Part shown: positions 54,687-64,000 of the stretch, in pieces
Layout of the letters: every line of letters begins with the position of its first letter
Position numbering within the stretch: the first letter of the stretch is position 1
Assembly (NCBI GenBank): GCA_001897445.1
Contig: MKSX01000009.1
Coordinates: forward strand, 62,001 to 126,000
Source: Alphaproteobacteria bacterium 33-17
GTDB taxonomy: Bacteria; Pseudomonadota; Alphaproteobacteria; Rickettsiales; 33-17
DNA length: 64,000 nt
Direction: 5' to 3'
Made by a program: the position numbers and the translations under genes
Notes under the pieces: model-generated
The model's database searches: none
What the model saw: the letters and a program-made list of their open reading frames with translations, nothing else
What the model was told of the DNA's origin: nothing

Positions 54687-57600
54687 TCAAGCATTTTGCC
54701 TTTTTTCATTCCATTTCATAATAAGTTTAAAGAACAGTGGGACGAAGAAGATTGCAATAAACGTCGCAGCAAGCATGCCGCCAATAACACCTGTACCAAT
54801 TGAATGGCGGCTGGCAGAACCTGCGCCACTACTTATAGCAAGCGGCACGCACCCTAATACGAATGCAAGTGATGTCATTACAATAGGACGGAAACGCTGG
54901 CGCGCAGCTGAAACTACAGAAGGAATAACGTCCATGCCTTGCTTGCAGTTTACTACGGCAAATTCGACAATTAGAATAGCATTTTTTGCTGAGAGTCCGA
55001 TTAAAGTTACAAGCCCGATTTGGAAGTATACGTCATTATTAAGTCCACGCATCCAAACGGCAAGTAATGCGCCAAATACCCCAAATGGTACTGCGGCTAT
55101 AACTGAAAAAGGTATCTTCCAGTTTTCATATTGAGCAGCAAGTATTAAAAACACCATTATTATACCAAATACAAACGCCATTGAGCTTGAGCCGCCTGCA
55201 ATTTTCTCCTGATAGGCTGATCCAGTCCAGCTAACTGCATAGCCCTTTGGGAGTGTTTTTTTAACAATACGCTCTATTTCCTGAATTGCATCACCTGAGC
55301 TATAGCCTGGCGAAGCGCTACCCATAATTTTTGTAGCAGGGAAAGCGTTAAAACGTTCTATAAGGTCAGGACCTATGATACGTTCAGCTGTTACTAATGA
55401 TTCAACAGGAATCATATTGCCGTCATTAGACCTGACATAAAGATATTTTAAAGCTTCTATTTGATCGCGGTAAATATCTTCGGCTTGCATATTTACTTTA
55501 TAAGCCCTGCCATATAAGGTAAAGTCATTTACATAAAGACCGCCTAGCGCAGTTCTAAGGCTATTGAATATACTAGGGATACTTACATTAAGCGCTTTAG
55601 CTTTAACCTGATCAACTGTTATATTATATTGCGGAATTGATATATTAAGGGAGCTTCTGATACCTGTAAGAATCTGACTTTTAGATGCTTCTTCAACAAC
55701 TTTGGCAGCTGCCGCAGCAAGATCAGCCGTTGTGCCGCCCATTCTGTCTTGTAAGTAAAACTCAAAGCCGCCTGTAGTACTCATGCCCATGATTGGGGGA
55801 GGGTTAAACGCAATTACCATAGCGTCTTTAATGCCAGCGTTCATGCCCATGAATTTGCCAACTAAATTGCGAGAGTCCTGATCTGGGCGCTTTCTTTCAT
55901 CCCAGTCTTTCAGCATAATAAAGGAAGTGCCAGCACTAGATTTAATGGAGCCTGTAAGTAAATCAAATCCAGAAAATGTTACTATACTAGTAGCATTAGG
56001 TTCGCTTAAAATATTTTTATCAACTTGGTTAGTTACGGCTTGAGTACGCGACAATGATGACCCTGGCATAAGTACAGTTATCATAAAGTTATACCCTTGA
56101 TCTTCTTCTGGTACTAAACTTGTAGGAATACGGCTAAAAAGTCCTAATCCTAAAAATATTATGCCTGCAAATAGCGCTATACCAATCCCAGTCCGTTTAA
56201 GTAGAAAGGCTACACCCTCGGTATATTTAATTCCCATATAATCAAATACGCGGTTAAATTTTGCAAAAAACGGGCTAGGTTCAAGGTCATGAGACGATTT
56301 TAGAATTAAGGTGCAAAGCGCGGGTGTTAAGGTGAGAGCTACAATACCTGAAATTACAACTGATACTGAAATTGTTATAGCAAACTGTTTATACATCTCG
56401 CCTGTAAGGCCACCAATAAATCCAACTGGCACAAATACAGCGCAAAGTACTAAAACGATTGCAACAACAGGCCCTGCAACTTCTTCCATGGATTTATAGG
56501 CCGCAACTTTACTTGAAACTTTTTCTTCTTTCATGATTCTTTCAACGTTCTCAAGTACTACGATAGCGTCATCTACCACAATACCAATAGCTAAAACCAG
56601 TCCGAAAAGAGTTAATAAGTTTATTGAAAAGCCAAGTACATACATACCAGCAAATGTACCGATAATTGATACTGGAACAGCAATTACCGGAATTAATGTT
56701 GCTCTTGCGTTTTGAAGGAATACATAAACTACAAGTACGACCAAAAATATAGCTTCAACAAAGGTTGTTATTACTTCTTTAATCGAAATTTCTACGAACT
56801 TGGTAGTATCAAATGGAATTGAGTAAGCTAGTTCATCTGGGAAGCTTTCTTTTAGTTCTTCCATTTTGTTCTTAATTGATTCAGCTGTTTTGAGGGCATT
56901 GGCACCTGGCTGCAGATAAATACCTATTGCTACGGCAGGTGAGCCGTTAAAATTTACGTTAAAATTATAATCCTGCGCCCCAAGTTCTACGCGTGCGATG
57001 TCTTTGATTTTTAATGTGTTTCCTTTGTTGTCAGCCCGTATAATAATATTTTCAAACTCTTTTGGGTCACTTAACCTCCCTTTAGTTGTAAGGGAATATG
57101 CAAAATCCTGAGGTTTGGTATTAATAGGCTCAAGTCCAATTTGACCTGCTGAATATTGCGAGTTTTGCTCAGATATTGCATTGGCAACGTCTTCAACGGT
57201 GAGGTTATAAAATGCCAGCTTATCTGGCTTAAACCAAATGCGCATTGAATAGTCTTTTGATCCAAATAAACTTGCATCACCTACACCCTGAAGGCGTTTT
57301 AATTCATCAATTATGTTGAGTAAAGTATAGTTACTAATATAAACAGGGTCATAGCTGTTTGAAGGCGAATACATGCTGATAACTTGTAAAATGGCAGATG
57401 ACCTTTTTCTTACGGTAATCCCGTTTTTCTTTACGTCTTCTGGCATTTTAGCCTGTGCTGCCTGAACTCTGTTGCTTACGTCAATTGTTGCGTCATCAAC
57501 ATCTGTTCCTACTTCAAACGTAACAGATATATTTAGCTGTCCATCATTTGATGCTGTGGACTGCATATAAAGCATGCCTTTGGCACCATTAATTTGCTGC

Positions 57601-57800
57601 TCGAGCGGTGCTGCAACACTTGTTGCTACTGCTTCTGCGCTCGCACCAGGATAAAATGCTGATACGTTAACCTGAGGCGGGACAATTTCGGGATATTGAG
57701 CAATAGGTAAGTTTTGCATGGCCAAAATACCAGCAAGTACTATAATAATCGAGATAACGGAAGAAAAAACAGGGCGGTCGATAAAAAACTTACTATTCAT
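54687..57800 (-). CDS. RND efflux inner-membrane transporter (HAE1 family)
   Basis: 1037 aa from the ATG at 57800, which overlaps the stop of the adaptor gene (ATGAATAG); the frame extends 13 codons upstream but these belong to the adaptor gene. Typical AcrB-type layout of 12 membrane helices and two periplasmic loops; [14 protein letters not shown] at the start and the paired Asp of helix 4 in [20 protein letters not shown], part of the proton relay. Pumps hydrophobic drugs, detergents or lipids out of the periplasm with the adaptor. No TolC-type gene is in the window. Confidence 0.94.
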   Translation of the reverse strand: MNSKFFIDRPVFSSVISIIIVLAGILAMQNLPIAQYPEIVPPQVNVSAFYPGASAEAVATSVAAPLEQQINGAKGMLYMQSTASNDGQLNISVTFEVGTDVDDATIDVSNRVQAAQAKMPEDVKKNGITVRKRSSAILQVISMYSPSNSYDPVYISNYTLLNIIDELKRLQGVGDASLFGSKDYSMRIWFKPDKLAFYNLTVEDVANAISEQNSQYSAGQIGLEPINTKPQDFAYSLTTKGRLSDPKEFENIIIRADNKGNTLKIKDIARVELGAQDYNFNVNFNGSPAVAIGIYLQPGANALKTAESIKNKMEELKESFPDELAYSIPFDTTKFVEISIKEVITTFVEAIFLVVLVVYVFLQNARATLIPVIAVPVSIIGTFAGMYVLGFSINLLTLFGLVLAIGIVVDDAIVVLENVERIMKEEKVSSKVAAYKSMEEVAGPVVAIVLVLCAVFVPVGFIGGLTGEMYKQFAITISVSVVISGIVALTLTPALCTLILKSSHDLEPSPFFAKFNRVFDYMGIKYTEGVAFLLKRTGIGIALFAGIIFLGLGLFSRIPTSLVPEEDQGYNFMITVLMPGSSLSRTQAVTNQVDKNILSEPNATSIVTFSGFDLLTGSIKSSAGTSFIMLKDWDERKRPDQDSRNLVGKFMGMNAGIKDAMVIAFNPPPIMGMSTTGGFEFYLQDRMGGTTADLAAAAAKVVEEASKSQILTGIRSSLNISIPQYNITVDQVKAKALNVSIPSIFNSLRTALGGLYVNDFTLYGRAYKVNMQAEDIYRDQIEALKYLYVRSNDGNMIPVESLVTAERIIGPDLIERFNAFPATKIMGSASPGYSSGDAIQEIERIVKKTLPKGYAVSWTGSAYQEKIAGGSSSMAFVFGIIMVFLILAAQYENWKIPFSVIAAVPFGVFGALLAVWMRGLNNDVYFQIGLVTLIGLSAKNAILIVEFAVVNCKQGMDVIPSVVSAARQRFRPIVMTSLAFVLGCVPLAISSGAGSASRHSIGTGVIGGMLAATFIAIFFVPLFFKLIMKWNEKRQNA

Positions 57801-58884
57801 TTTCTTTTGGTGCCTCTTCAGGTTTTTGAATCTCAACAATCATGTCGGGGCGTAGTTTAATAAGGCCTTCTGTAATTACTTTGTCACCAGCTTGTAAGCC
57901 ACCTGTAATAATCCTTCCTTTTTTAGTAAGTAATCCAAGGCTTACCGGCTTTGGGCTAACCTTATTTTCCTCAGTCACTACATAAACAATAGTTCCCATT
58001 GGACCTGCTATTACGCTTTTGTCAGGAATGATAATACCATTTTCTACTGCAAGATTATCCAAAGAAATTCTTACGAAATTTCCAGCTTTTAAAATATTGC
58101 CTGCATTGTCTAGAGTAGCCTTTGCTTTAATAGTGCCAGTTTTTTCATCGATATTACTTGCAATATAGGAAATTTTGCCAGTTAAAGCTTTAGTTGGTGT
58201 TTTTTCATCAAGTACTGTTACCTGAATTTTATCCTTTTGATCCTGAACGTAAGTTAATAATGGGTCTTTATCAGAAAAACCAAATTCAGCGCTCAAAGTA
58301 TCTGTTTTATACATATTGGTAATGACAGTTTGGTTTGCCTGAACGATGTTACCTTCATCAACATTGGAGCTATTTACATAACCATCACATGGGGCTTTTA
58401 TGATAGCATAATCTAAGTTAATTTTTGCTAACTGATAGGCAGCCTCGGCTTGTTTAAAGCTTGCATCTGCATTTTCAAATTCACTTTCACTTACTACTCT
58501 TTGTTTTGTAAGCTTTTGAACTCGCTGAAAACTGAGCTGAGCTAGCTTGAGACCAGCTTCTGCTTTATTCATTGCCTCAATAAGCTCTGATTTATCAAGC
58601 TCAAAAAGAGGGGTGTCCTTCTTTACAAAATCGCCTTCGTTATAAAGTTTTTTAATAAGAGTTGCTGTTACTCTTGGTATAATTGCAACTTCTTGAGAAG
58701 CGTTAATTCTGGCATTATATTCTGCATCTAATTTAATTTTGTCGGGCTGAATTGCTATTATACTCACCATTGGCGTCATATTAGGCTGCATAAATTTATG
58801 ACCAAATTTTTGCCACACCTGATATCCTAAAAAACCTATTAAGACTAATGTTATTATATAAAATTTAGGAGAAAACCTTTGCAT
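57793..58884 (-). CDS. RND efflux periplasmic adaptor (AcrA-like)
   Basis: 363 aa. N-terminal membrane helix (about 8-24, no lipobox), then the lipoyl/barrel-sandwich halves ([27 protein letters not shown] and ...[21 protein letters not shown]) around a coiled coil, and beta-barrel domain. Connects the RND pump to an outer-membrane channel. Its last codons overlap the pump start. Confidence 0.93.
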   Translation of the reverse strand: MQRFSPKFYIITLVLIGFLGYQVWQKFGHKFMQPNMTPMVSIIAIQPDKIKLDAEYNARINASQEVAIIPRVTATLIKKLYNEGDFVKKDTPLFELDKSELIEAMNKAEAGLKLAQLSFQRVQKLTKQRVVSESEFENADASFKQAEAAYQLAKINLDYAIIKAPCDGYVNSSNVDEGNIVQANQTVITNMYKTDTLSAEFGFSDKDPLLTYVQDQKDKIQVTVLDEKTPTKALTGKISYIASNIDEKTGTIKAKATLDNAGNILKAGNFVRISLDNLAVENGIIIPDKSVIAGPMGTIVYVVTEENKVSPKPVSLGLLTKKGRIITGGLQAGDKVITEGLIKLRPDMIVEIQKPEEAPKENE

Positions 58885-58957
58885 AACCAGACCAACAATT
58901 GTATTTTTAAGTATTGGATATTATAGCAGTTTGTTATGCGATATGTAAATGAAATTA

Positions 58958-59047
58958 TATAGTAATTTGATTGGAATTTTAATATGTGTCACTCTTTGGT
59001 CACGTCCTATATTTCTGCGCTTCGCTCATAGTCATTGTATTGCAGCA
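58958..59047 (+). repeat. Possible degenerate palindromic element
   Basis: TATAG at 58958-58962 and TATGTGTCACTC...GCGCTTCGCTCATAGTCATTG share short blocks with the element family; the right CTATA end and the central stem are not seen. Weak. Confidence 0.3.
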
Positions 59048-59056
59048 TAACTGAAA

Positions 59057-60826
59057 TCACTGTGCGTTTTCCAATGTTTTGTGAATGCTTTCTAATAAAA
59101 TATGATGCTCGTAGGGTTTGTAGATTACCTGAACATCGGGGAAAAGTGTTTTAATTTCTAAAATTTCTGGAGAGGTGCTGTTGACGCCCGTTTGTAAAAT
59201 AACTGGAATGCCTGCATATTCAGGATTTTTTCTAATTATTTTTAAAAATTCATATCCATTCATTACCGGCATCATTAAATCAAGTAAAATTAAATCTATT
59301 TTATGATTTTTAAGCGCTTCTATACCCTCTATGCCATTTAAGGAATGCACAACTTTAAGATGGCTTTGCTTGTATATCATCAGGTTAAAAAGATCATGCG
59401 ATGATTGTTCATCATCGATAAATAATATTTTGCTAATAGCTTGAGGTGTATGTTTTTCTAGATTGTTACTATTTGTGTTAAGCAGAGTTATTTCATTTGC
59501 TGGCAGTAATATATTAAAAATAGCGCCATTTGGCTTGTTGTGCTCAGCCCATATTTTTCCATTGTGTGCCTCTACTATTTCTTTGGAAATTGCAAGGCCA
59601 AGACCTGTGCCACCTGCTTTGTTATCGGTAAGAGAGCTTTGTATAAATGGTTCAAATATATTATCAATTTCATTAAGCGGAATACCAATTCCTTCATCCT
59701 GAATAATTATTTTAATTGCAGGTAATTTGTTAATTAAATCTTGTTCAAATTTAACTGTAATTTTGCCTTCTTTCGTAAACTTTACGGCATTATTGAAAAT
59801 ATTTCTTAGTAACTGTGATATTCTAAGCTCATCGCCACTTAGTAATACGCTTTTAAAGCCTTTAAAATCATGATAGATTTCGATCTTTTTGTTATTTAAG
59901 TATAGCTCTTCAACTTCCTCTAAAATATCTGTCATGATATCTATAAGATTAATGTCTCTGTAGTGAAACTGCATTTTACCAGCTGTGATTTTAGATAAAT
60001 CAAGAATATTGTTAACAAATTTAGCTAGTCTTGCATTATTTTTTGCAATCTTTTTTAAATATTCGTATTTGTCGTTGTCAGAAATTTTATCCCAAACATC
60101 TACTAATATTTGCGAAATCCCGTTTGCACCATGAATTGGCATTCTAATTTCATGGCTTAAGTTATTTAAAATTTGAGTCTTTATATTGAGAGCTTGTTCT
60201 AGTTGAAAAGTACGTTCTTTAACTTTATTTTCTAAATCTTGATTGATTAATGAAAGCGTTTTCATCCATTCATCTTTTTCTTTATTTTTATGAGACTTAC
60301 TAAAAGAGAAGGCCAGGCATATTAATATTACCCATGTGCCGTTGATTATAAAATTATTAAGATTATCGAAATCAATAAGAGGGGTGCCAAAATTTACTAG
60401 ATAAGTTAGGTAACCTAATATAATGCCGACAATCAATAAAATAATAAAATTAATCCACTCTAATAGCATTATCATTAGGAAGATACACAGAGTCCAGTTC
60501 AGAACCCAATTCATAGAAAAATGATTTATTAATGAAAGATAAGTACAGAAAAATGGCAGACAGTAAGTTACAGTAAAAAGCCAAAAAAAACTTAAAAATG
60601 GTTTTATAAAAGATGGCCATCTTTTATAAAAAAGCAAAGCAAGACATAATAGACCTGCGAATATTCTAAGGCCTAAATGCTCATATGCTTCACCATTATA
60701 ATATTTCCATACTATATAAAAAATCGGATAATTAATTATTCCGTATATAGAAAATATCTTCCGCTCTCCATTTGAAGGAAAGTAAAGTATCTTTTGGATC
60801 AATTTTTTTGTTGACTTTGTAATCAT
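59057..60826 (-). CDS. Hybrid histidine kinase with CqsS/LqsS-like membrane sensor
   Basis: 589 aa. About six membrane helices (18-190) whose text (YPIFYIVWKYYNGEAYEHLGLRI, YCLPFFCTYLSLIN) strongly resembles the sensor of CqsS/LqsS, which detects alpha-hydroxyketone autoinducers. Then HisKA with NNLSHEIRMPIHG, HATPase with DEGIGIPLNEIDNIFEPF and GGTGLGLAIS, and a C-terminal receiver with DLILLDLMMP. It would pass phosphate to a phosphotransferase. No CqsA/LqsA synthase is visible, so the cell may sense signals of others or the synthase lies elsewhere. Confidence 0.72.
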   Translation of the reverse strand: MITKSTKKLIQKILYFPSNGERKIFSIYGIINYPIFYIVWKYYNGEAYEHLGLRIFAGLLCLALLFYKRWPSFIKPFLSFFWLFTVTYCLPFFCTYLSLINHFSMNWVLNWTLCIFLMIMLLEWINFIILLIVGIILGYLTYLVNFGTPLIDFDNLNNFIINGTWVILICLAFSFSKSHKNKEKDEWMKTLSLINQDLENKVKERTFQLEQALNIKTQILNNLSHEIRMPIHGANGISQILVDVWDKISDNDKYEYLKKIAKNNARLAKFVNNILDLSKITAGKMQFHYRDINLIDIMTDILEEVEELYLNNKKIEIYHDFKGFKSVLLSGDELRISQLLRNIFNNAVKFTKEGKITVKFEQDLINKLPAIKIIIQDEGIGIPLNEIDNIFEPFIQSSLTDNKAGGTGLGLAISKEIVEAHNGKIWAEHNKPNGAIFNILLPANEITLLNTNSNNLEKHTPQAISKILFIDDEQSSHDLFNLMIYKQSHLKVVHSLNGIEGIEALKNHKIDLILLDLMMPVMNGYEFLKIIRKNPEYAGIPVILQTGVNSTSPEILEIKTLFPDVQVIYKPYEHHILLESIHKTLENAQ

Positions 60827-60917
60827 TAATATAATATAAAAAAACTTTAATTCTATTAAATAATTTTATAGTAATTATTTAATTAACGCAATCATAAATT
60901 AAACTGGATCTCTATAA

Positions 60918-62387
60918 ATGATATATGATATAGCCGTTATAGGTGATGGAATAATAGGCTTGTCAATTGCTTATCAATTATCCAAAGAATCAAGTCTTAA
61001 AATAGCAGTAATTGGTAAAAACTCTTACAATAATTCAGCGAGTTTAGCTGCAGGCGCTATGCTAAATTGTTTTGCTGAAATTACAAGGGATAGCTTTAAA
61101 AATCAGTATACTAAAAGCAAATTTGACTTATCTTTCAATGCCTTAGACATGTGGCCAGATTGGCTTGATGAACTTAACTCGCAAGTAGATTCTAGTAAAA
61201 AAGTAAGAATAGACAATGAAACTTTTGTAGTTTTAAATTCTAAATCAGGAAAACTGGACAGCGATAATTTTGATACTATGACAACTGCTCTAAAGGAGTA
61301 TAAACAGCCTTGGCAATTTGTTGACTACAGGGATATTGAAGGATTTGACCCAAGCGAAGAAAGCAGGCCTCTAAGGTCTATTAGGCTTGATAAAGAGGGG
61401 TCTATAGAGTCTGGTAAATTCATTAATTTACTTAAGCAAGTCCTTGAATCTAAACAAAATGTTACTTTTGTAAATCAAATAGTAAATGATATAAATTGTA
61501 ATTTTTATGGAATAAATTCTGTTAATTTAGATAATGGAGAAAAGGTTTCTGCTGATAAATTCATATTTGCAGCAGGGGTATATACTCAAAATCTTTTGGA
61601 TAAGTTACCTCAAATTAATGAACGTATCCCGAGGGTTCTTTCCGGAACTGGTTATGCTGCTGTAATTGACCAGTCATATGAAAATAAAATTAAGTCTGTA
61701 ATTAGAACGCCCAATAGATCAGGTGCTTGCGGTCTTCATGTGGTTCCAAATGGCGAAAATTTATATATTGGTGCTACTAATAATGTGTGTTTTACGCCAA
61801 CTACGCAGCCAAAAATGGGGCTTCTTCAATTTTTAATGAACTGCACAATTGAGCAAATTAACTATAGGTTGTATAACTCAAATATTATTGAAACTAGGTT
61901 TGGTAATAGGCCTGTAAGTGTTGATACATTCCCACTAATTGGTAAAACCTCAATGGATAATTTGTGGGTAGTTACGGGTACATACCGCGATGGTTTCCAT
62001 CAGTCCCCTTTTATAGCCAAAAATATTGCTAATGATGTGTTAGGAAAAGAAGCGAATATAGATCCATTATTCTTACCTGAAAGAGATTTAATAGTATCTA
62101 TGAAAGATATAGAGGATTCAATTGAGGAAACTAGCCAGCATTATATTGCAGGGCTTATTGAGCATAGCTTTAAGCTGCCTAAACTCTTCCCAGAAGAATC
62201 ACTAAGGAAGCTATTTGTAGAAAAATTTAGAAGGGTTTATGATGAACTGGGTATTTCATATCCATTAAGTCCTGACATTTTATTTATGTTTGAACTTGAC
62301 GGACAAAAAGATGATAACATGGAATATTTTAAAAACTATAAATTTACCAGAAGTCTTGAAGTTATCAGTAATGATAATGTAGCTTAG
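60918..62387 (+). CDS. FAD-dependent oxidoreductase (DAO/ThiO-like)
   Basis: 489 aa. FAD-binding GDGIIGLSIAYQL at the N-terminus (G-x-G-x-x-G), substrate domain, and C-terminal GNRPVSVDTFPLIGK...VVTGTYRDGFHQSP that closes the FAD site. Belongs to the glycine-oxidase/DAO superfamily, larger than ThiO by a ~90-residue C-terminal extension. Substrate unknown; no thiazole genes are nearby. Followed by an inverted repeat and a converging gene. Confidence 0.8.
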   Translation: MIYDIAVIGDGIIGLSIAYQLSKESSLKIAVIGKNSYNNSASLAAGAMLNCFAEITRDSFKNQYTKSKFDLSFNALDMWPDWLDELNSQVDSSKKVRIDNETFVVLNSKSGKLDSDNFDTMTTALKEYKQPWQFVDYRDIEGFDPSEESRPLRSIRLDKEGSIESGKFINLLKQVLESKQNVTFVNQIVNDINCNFYGINSVNLDNGEKVSADKFIFAAGVYTQNLLDKLPQINERIPRVLSGTGYAAVIDQSYENKIKSVIRTPNRSGACGLHVVPNGENLYIGATNNVCFTPTTQPKMGLLQFLMNCTIEQINYRLYNSNIIETRFGNRPVSVDTFPLIGKTSMDNLWVVTGTYRDGFHQSPFIAKNIANDVLGKEANIDPLFLPERDLIVSMKDIEDSIEETSQHYIAGLIEHSFKLPKLFPEESLRKLFVEKFRRVYDELGISYPLSPDILFMFELDGQKDDNMEYFKNYKFTRSLEVISNDNVA

Positions 62388-62396
62388 TTCTAGAGC

Positions 62397-62438
62397 AGTA
62401 GTCAAACGATAAGTAATATTAACTTTGACTACTATTTT
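62397..62438. terminator. Hairpin between converging genes
   Basis: AGTAGTCAAA (62397-62406) pairs with TTTGACTACT (62424-62433), followed by a T run. Ends the FAD oxidoreductase gene and, on the other strand, lies just beyond the sulfotransferase-like gene. Confidence 0.6.
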
Positions 62439-62440
62439 TA

Positions 62441-63616
62441 TTATTTGTTATAAATTAATTCTAGCTCGGCCTGCTGTTTATTTTGAAAAATATGGCTTCT
62501 GATAATAATTCTTCGGATGTTGATATAATCTAGAGCCCAGATTAATGGCCATAATAATCTTGAAAGCTTAGTTTTTAATTTTAATCTTTTAAAAATGTAC
62601 TCCACGCGGTTTTTATAATATTCTATGTCTTTTTCAAACTCAAAAATAGGTAAAAACGATAAAAAATTGTACTTCGCGTTATCTTTAGCCGGGTAATAGG
62701 TTTTTATCATTTTTCCAATCGACACTATGCGTTCTTTATCATAGATATTAAGAATATCTATGTGTTTTTGTCCGATAGTTTCTTCGTTTTGACCATTTAC
62801 TCTTGCACTTTCTTTACGGTTCCACCATTTATAGCCACAAAATGTACTATCAAGCAGGCAGTCATTCCAATCAATACTTAACCACTTACATAAAGCAGCA
62901 AGAGATTCATGTTTATTGCTATGTAAATCCTCAAGTTTTAATGCGCCATAAGTAGAATTAGAAGTTTTATAATAAGGAACTATACCATGAACTTTGTATC
63001 TGCCAATATGTTGGGATTCATCTGAATATATCTGAGAAATAGCTGATTCTAAGGCATTTACTTTAAGCCAAACCGTATTTTTAGCAATATGTTTTGCAAG
63101 AGAACCTATATTTTGAATTGGTTCTCTTAGCATATATAAAAAGTACACATGTTCAAAATCTTCGCATAAAGCTTGTGCCACAGATTTTTTTTGGCTGTGA
63201 ATAGGGAAAACCATGTATTGTGCATTTGTAATATCTCTTCCTAAAGCTAAGTTATAGCTTTTCATCATTGATATATAAAAATCTTTTCTTGTAAATTTCT
63301 CAGGAAAAAAATCCTCAAAGTATTTAAGGTATAAATCTTTATCTATCGAAGCATTTTTGTTATGGTTGTCTCCCATATCATTCAAGCCATGTACTTCTTG
63401 TAAATGAGTATTAGAATCAAAGAAATAATTAAAATCATTTAAATGTTCGCTAATTATATTGTCATGGGTTAAATTGCTGTATTTACTAAACCATAATTTA
63501 TAAGCTTCATAGCCGAAAAGTCCGGGTAATGATAATACCTGAGGATGACCATCAAGGTAACTATGCATTAAAGTTGTTCCACTTGTACCAAAATTTTGTA
63601 TAGCTAATATTTTCAT
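62441..63616 (-). CDS. Sulfotransferase-like protein
   Basis: 391 aa using the ATG at 63616, right before the fold begins; the frame extends to 63679. MKILAIQNFGTSGTTLMHSYLDGHPQV is a clear 5'-phosphosulfate loop, and YFLYMLREPIQNIGSLAKHI matches the R-x-P...S 3'-phosphate motif. Transfers sulfate from PAPS, probably to a glycan or lipid. A divergent gene starting at 63804 looks like APS kinase, which would supply PAPS. It is clearly distinct from the sulfotransferase-like gene at 13887. Confidence 0.7.
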   Translation of the reverse strand: MKILAIQNFGTSGTTLMHSYLDGHPQVLSLPGLFGYEAYKLWFSKYSNLTHDNIISEHLNDFNYFFDSNTHLQEVHGLNDMGDNHNKNASIDKDLYLKYFEDFFPEKFTRKDFYISMMKSYNLALGRDITNAQYMVFPIHSQKKSVAQALCEDFEHVYFLYMLREPIQNIGSLAKHIAKNTVWLKVNALESAISQIYSDESQHIGRYKVHGIVPYYKTSNSTYGALKLEDLHSNKHESLAALCKWLSIDWNDCLLDSTFCGYKWWNRKESARVNGQNEETIGQKHIDILNIYDKERIVSIGKMIKTYYPAKDNAKYNFLSFLPIFEFEKDIEYYKNRVEYIFKRLKLKTKLSRLLWPLIWALDYINIRRIIIRSHIFQNKQQAELELIYNK

Positions 63617-63803
63617 ATATTTAATTAAATTATTAAATTTAAAATTTTCTATTAAAATATTTATACAAAGCAATAACATATAGCAAGTTTTTTAAAATAA
63701 CTTTTGATGTCTATGATAAATATTAATTGCAACAGGTAGTGAAATAGTATAATTAAGGATTGAATAATACATCCAAATATAAATTTTTAGATATTAAGCA
63801 AGT

Positions 63804-64000
63804 ATGCATAATTTAAAATCTCCTTTTGTTATCTGGGTAACTGGTCTTGCGGGTAGCGGTAAAACTACGCTGGCAAATTTGCTTTATGAAAATTTAAAAA
63901 ACACATTTAATATAGTTAAGCTTGATGGCGATGATCTGAGGGCAGTTTTCAACGACGAAGTCAATTATGATGAAAGTAGCCGTAAAAAAATTGCCTTTAG
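63804..64000 (+). CDS. cysC: Adenylylsulfate kinase-like protein, 5' part only
   Basis: First 65 codons; the gene runs off the window. P-loop GLAGSGKTT, then IVKLDGDDLRAVFN, the pattern of CysC (GLSGSGKS, LDGDNxR). APS kinase makes PAPS, the donor of sulfotransferases such as the divergent neighbour. Other P-loop kinases share these features, so the name depends on the rest of the gene. Confidence 0.65.
   Translation, partial: MHNLKSPFVIWVTGLAGSGKTTLANLLYENLKNTFNIVKLDGDDLRAVFNDEVNYDESSRKKIAF

Noticed and set aside
54775-56715. Several plus-strand frames of 60-119 codons
   Set aside because: Antisense to the conserved RND transporter gene.

Overview
The window is an AT-rich (roughly one-third G+C by eye), gene-dense stretch of an alphaproteobacterial chromosome. 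The gene set (NtrY/NtrX next to TrkA, CckA, HIG1-type twin-membrane protein, DUF2336 protein, MotE, VirD4 of a type IV secretion system, flagellar FlgF/G/A/H) and the AT bias suggest a flagellated, host-associated member of the Rickettsiales or a similar intracellular lineage (Midichloriaceae-like). This placement is an inference from gene content; no rRNA or complete marker set is present. Most genes are intact housekeeping genes; between them lie islands of host-interaction and accessory genes.

Layout. 1-3608: three consecutive + strand surface genes, two prepilin-like proteins and two LamG/concanavalin-type lectin domains, one fused directly to a prepilin N-terminus. 3736-6067: a hypothetical gene, then lipA and a COQ10/RatA-type gene. 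6475-8884: clpA behind a long leader hairpin that pairs its Shine-Dalgarno. 8968-13758: virD4 with a very acidic tail, and two tandem M48 metalloproteases. 13887-15152: a sulfotransferase-like gene. 15269-27469 (minus strand): trkA, ntrX, ntrY, recA, cckA, flgH, flgA, flgG, flgF, rdgB. 27613-32820 (plus strand): AmpD-like amidase, ffh, small proteins, tRNA-Gly(GCC), HIG1 protein, motE, mltG. 32817-36866 (minus strand): a three-gene cassette with a NADAR-domain membrane protein, a protein carrying an R-STS-ExE ADP-ribosyltransferase signature, and a partner with a Ser-Glu repeat. 36948-41281: DUF2336, CoA-transferase subunits, GyrI-like and SPFH genes. 41371-44372 (minus strand): a five-gene operon resembling antibiotic-modification genes (fosA, GNATs, nucleotidyltransferase) plus a lipoprotein-type SDR. 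44453-45817: Phd/VapC module and an exported NMN-adenylyltransferase-like protein. 45973-49421: an exported methyltransferase-like protein, a PI-PLC without signal peptide, an OmpA-type lipoprotein. 49910-58884: ABC-F ATPase, unknown genes, an RND efflux pair. 59057-64000: a CqsS/LqsS-like hybrid sensor kinase, an FAD oxidoreductase, a second sulfotransferase-like gene and the start of an APS-kinase-like gene.

Short intergenic palindromic elements with TATAG...CTATA ends and a conserved core recur at least seven times, often immediately after stop codons. One group lies in a 137-bp tandem duplication that also carries bidirectional terminators.

The most promising candidate for an undescribed system is the NADAR / ADP-ribosyltransferase / Ser-Glu-repeat cassette, which pairs a predicted ADP-ribose writer with a predicted ADP-ribose eraser. 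VirD4, the unsignalled PI-PLC and the sulfotransferases fit a host-manipulating lifestyle. All functional statements rest on motif reading by eye; no database search was run.
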